Assembly: GCA_965247775.1 (NCBI GenBank)
Contig: OZ252031.1
Span: forward strand, 744,001-808,000
Direction of reading: 5' to 3'
Source of the DNA: G965247775 sp965247775
GTDB taxonomy: Bacteria > Chloroflexota > Dehalococcoidia > Bin125
Length of the DNA: 64,000 bases
Under the pieces are notes generated by a model, which ran no database searches, had not been told where the DNA came from, and worked only from the letters and a program-made list of their open reading frames with translations. The position numbers were made by a program, and so were the translations under genes. How positions within the stretch are numbered: position 1 is the stretch's first letter; the number at the start of each line of letters is the position of its first letter. This document shows, piece by piece, positions 62,172-64,000 of the stretch.

Positions 62172-63109
62172 GGGGTCAGCGCTTCGCGGGCGGCGGCGAC
62201 ATCGCGGGCGAGCTGCGCCTTGAGCGCGTCGATGCCGTCGAACTTCGTTTCGCCCCGCAGCCGCTGCGTCAGTTCGATGCGCAGGTCACGGCCGTACAGG
62301 TCGCCCTCGTAGTCCAGCACGTGGCACTCCAGGGAGACCGCTTCGTTGTCGTCGAAGGTGGGCCGCACGCCGATATTGGACACCGAGGGGTGGAGCCTCC
62401 CGTCGATGTGGGCCCAGGTGGCGTAGACGCCCCTCGCGGGCAGGGCACGGTCGGCGCCCACGGCGATGTTGGCCGTGGGAAAGCCGATCGTCTTCCCCCG
62501 CTTGAAGCCGGTCACCACGGGGCCGTGCAGGGAGAAGCGCCGGCCCAGCAAGGCATTGACGTGTGCGATGTCGCCCGCGTTGAGGGCGGCGCGGATATCG
62601 CTGGACGAGATCTTGTGATCGTCGTCGGCGCTGTCCCGCACCATGTCGATCACCTCGACCGTGTAGCCCTGCTCCCGCCCCAGCGCGCGCAGGGTGTCCA
62701 GGTCGCCGCCGCGCTGCCGGCCCAGGGCGAAGTCCGGGCCGGTCACCAGCGTGGCCAGGCACAATTCGTCCACCAGCAGCCGCACGAAGTCGCGGGCGTC
62801 CGTTTGCGCCAGCTCCGATGTGAACGTCACCGGGGCTACGACCCCCAGGCCCGCTTCCGTGAGGAGGTCCAGCCGGTCCTCGAGGCTGGTCAGGTAGCTC
62901 ATGGGGGCGTCGGGATGCAGGACCTGTTGCGGATGCGGGTGGAAGGTGACGACGCCGGCAACCTGGCCGGCCGCCGCCGCCTGATCGATGACGCGGCGGA
63001 GCAAGGCCGCGTGGCCACGGTGGACGCCGTCGAAGACACCGATCGTCAGCGTCGCCGGCCCCTGCACGGCGATGCGGCGCAGCTCCGTTCGGGCCAGTTC
63101 GGTGGGCAC
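62168..63109 (-). CDS. ribF: Bifunctional riboflavin kinase/FAD synthetase
   Basis: A 313-residue enzyme making FMN then FAD. The FAD synthetase nucleotidyltransferase half has LTIGVFDGVHRGHAALLRR, VVTFHPHPQQVL and KISSSDIRAALNAGD. The riboflavin kinase half has GFKRGKTIGFPTANI, GVYATWAHIDGRLHPSVSNI and VECHVLDYEGDLYGRDLRI. The frame begins at ATG 63109. It overlaps tyrS by 4 bases and follows scpA by 19. Confidence 0.95.
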
Positions 63110-63128
63110 CCTGCCTCCTCGGGGGCGT

Positions 63129-63926
63129 CTAGGCTTCGGCGGCGCCGGCGGGGAGCGCCGCTGCGGCGTCGCTGCCGGCTGTCCGGGGCGGCGCGCCCGG
63201 CTTCTCCTCCACGATGATGTCGCCGTAGGCGTCGTCCTGCCGCATCTCGATCGCGCGCGATTTGTACAGCTCGAGAATGGCCATGAAGGTGACGATGACG
63301 TCCGTGCGCGTGCGCGCTTCCGCGATCCAGGCGCGGAAGGAGACGCGCCGACCGCCGCCCAGGCGCGCGCGCAGGTCGGCGATCTTGTCGTTGACGGTGA
63401 CGGGGTCCCGCTCCAGCGCGACCTCCGGGTGGCGCTTCGCGCGCGCGTCCGCGCGTGCCAGGGCTTCTCGTACCAGCCGGGTCAATAGGTCGAGCGTGAC
63501 CGAGTCGGGCAGGCCCTGTGGAGGCCCCGCCTGGACCGGCGGCGGCGCCCCCGGCCGGAACGCCCGCAGCCCACTCTGGTCGATCGCACCGAACATGGCC
63601 ACGGCGTCGCGGTAGCGGCGGTACTCCTCCAGCATGCCGACCAACTCCCGCCCCGGATCATCGGCGTCTTCGGGCCCCGGCTCCTCCTCCAGCGGCAGCA
63701 GCCGGCGCGACTTCAGCAGCATCAGCCGCGAGCCCAGCGCGAGGAACTCCGCCAGCGTGGCCGGCACGGCGTCCCCCTGCACGGCCTTGAGCCGCTCGAC
63801 GGCGGTCAGGTATTGGTCCGCCACCTCGGCCAGGGCGATCGTGGAGATGTCCAACTCACGCTGCTCGATCAGCCGCAGCAGGAGATCGAGCGGCCCCTCG
63901 AAGCCGGGCAGATGCAACTGCGGCAT
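63129..63926 (-). CDS. scpA: Segregation and condensation protein A
   Basis: A 265-residue kleisin subunit of the Smc-ScpAB condensin. The N-terminus has FEGPLDLLLRLIEQRELDIS, which binds the SMC neck, then LAEFLALGSRLMLLKSRRLL. The C-terminal winged helix has VIVTFMAILELYKSRAIEM. ATG 63926 starts MPQLHLPGFEGPLDLL. First gene of the visible scpA-ribF-tyrS unit; scpB is not in the window. Confidence 0.93.
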   Translation of the reverse strand: MPQLHLPGFEGPLDLLLRLIEQRELDISTIALAEVADQYLTAVERLKAVQGDAVPATLAEFLALGSRLMLLKSRRLLPLEEEPGPEDADDPGRELVGMLEEYRRYRDAVAMFGAIDQSGLRAFRPGAPPPVQAGPPQGLPDSVTLDLLTRLVREALARADARAKRHPEVALERDPVTVNDKIADLRARLGGGRRVSFRAWIAEARTRTDVIVTFMAILELYKSRAIEMRQDDAYGDIIVEEKPGAPPRTAGSDAAAALPAGAAEA

Positions 63927-63935
63927 GGGCGCAGC

Positions 63936-64000
63936 CTACTCCACGGGGCGCTTGCGAGCCTCCCGCGAGATCACGCCCGGCCCCAGGGCAGGGCGGCTAG
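63936..64000 (-). CDS. C-terminus of an unidentified protein (runs off the window)
   Basis: A minus-strand frame enters from the window edge and ends at TAG 63936-63938, 10 bases before the scpA start. Its last residues are basic (LGPGVISREARKRPVE). Too short to identify. The short spacing suggests it belongs to the same operon as scpA. Confidence 0.4.
   Translation of the reverse strand, partial: SRPALGPGVISREARKRPVE

Overview
This is a GC-rich (roughly 70% by eye) bacterial chromosome segment with no rRNA, tRNA, CRISPR array or insertion sequence that I can recognise. The gene content fits a Chloroflexota-like bacterium, perhaps Dehalococcoidia-related, although a deep actinobacterial relative is not excluded. 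Pointers are F420/LLM-type oxidoreductases, a threonine synthase followed by a NIL-domain protein, an AddAB-type recombination nuclease, c-di-AMP riboswitches, a sortase and a phosphatidylinositol-mannoside-like lipid operon. This placement is inference from gene content, not from a marker-gene tree.

Region 1-14.9 kb is mostly accessory metabolism: an LLM-class flavin oxidoreductase, an ABC-2 exporter pair, a radical-SAM aminomutase of the lysine 2,3-aminomutase superfamily behind a c-di-AMP (ydaO-type) riboswitch, a 2-hydroxyacyl-CoA lyase/oxalyl-CoA decarboxylase, a 2-hydroxyacid dehydrogenase, three aldo/keto reductases (one lacking its catalytic segment) and a tricarballylate-dehydrogenase-like flavoprotein. 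Region 14.9-25.7 kb carries AddA/AddB, a DEAD-box RNA helicase, a SnoaL-like protein, threonine synthase and its NIL-domain partner. Region 25.7-35 kb holds an epoxide hydrolase, a putative secreted HExxH protein beside a sortase, a MarR regulator, two base-excision-repair glycosylases, a stand-alone NAD(P)H-hydrate epimerase and a second c-di-AMP riboswitch with its own intrinsic terminator but no obvious target gene.

Region 35-43 kb has an alpha/beta hydrolase, a 3-hydroxyisobutyrate-dehydrogenase-type enzyme, a CoA-transferase joined in frame to a cyclic-nucleotide-binding domain, an acyl-CoA carboxylase beta subunit, a GIY-YIG-like protein and a GNAT acetyltransferase. Region 43-47.8 kb is a tight operon of a PatA-like acyltransferase, a PHP phosphoesterase, a PimA-like glycosyltransferase and a CDP-alcohol phosphatidyltransferase, followed by a glutaredoxin-like protein. 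Region 47.7-52.5 kb holds a membrane-anchored MA-type metallopeptidase, prfB with its programmed frameshift, and a compact type II restriction-modification cassette with a perfect inverted repeat in front of the methyltransferase. Region 52.5-64 kb is housekeeping: folD, acpS, nnr, fabF, recJ, an EF-G paralogue, tyrS, ribF and scpA.

At least eight accessory genes are broken by stops, frameshifts, deletions or truncation (metallophosphoesterase, aldo/keto reductase, M23-like peptidase, HtrA-like protease, PQQ-type sugar dehydrogenase, SRPBCC protein, PAP2 phosphatase, Crp-like regulator), while the long housekeeping genes are open. That pattern suggests real decay of accessory genes rather than general sequencing error. 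The most interesting signals are the two c-di-AMP riboswitches (one in front of an aminomutase, one apparently orphaned), the CoA-transferase/cNMP-binding fusion, the self-regulating-looking restriction-modification cassette and the PI-mannoside-like lipid operon.
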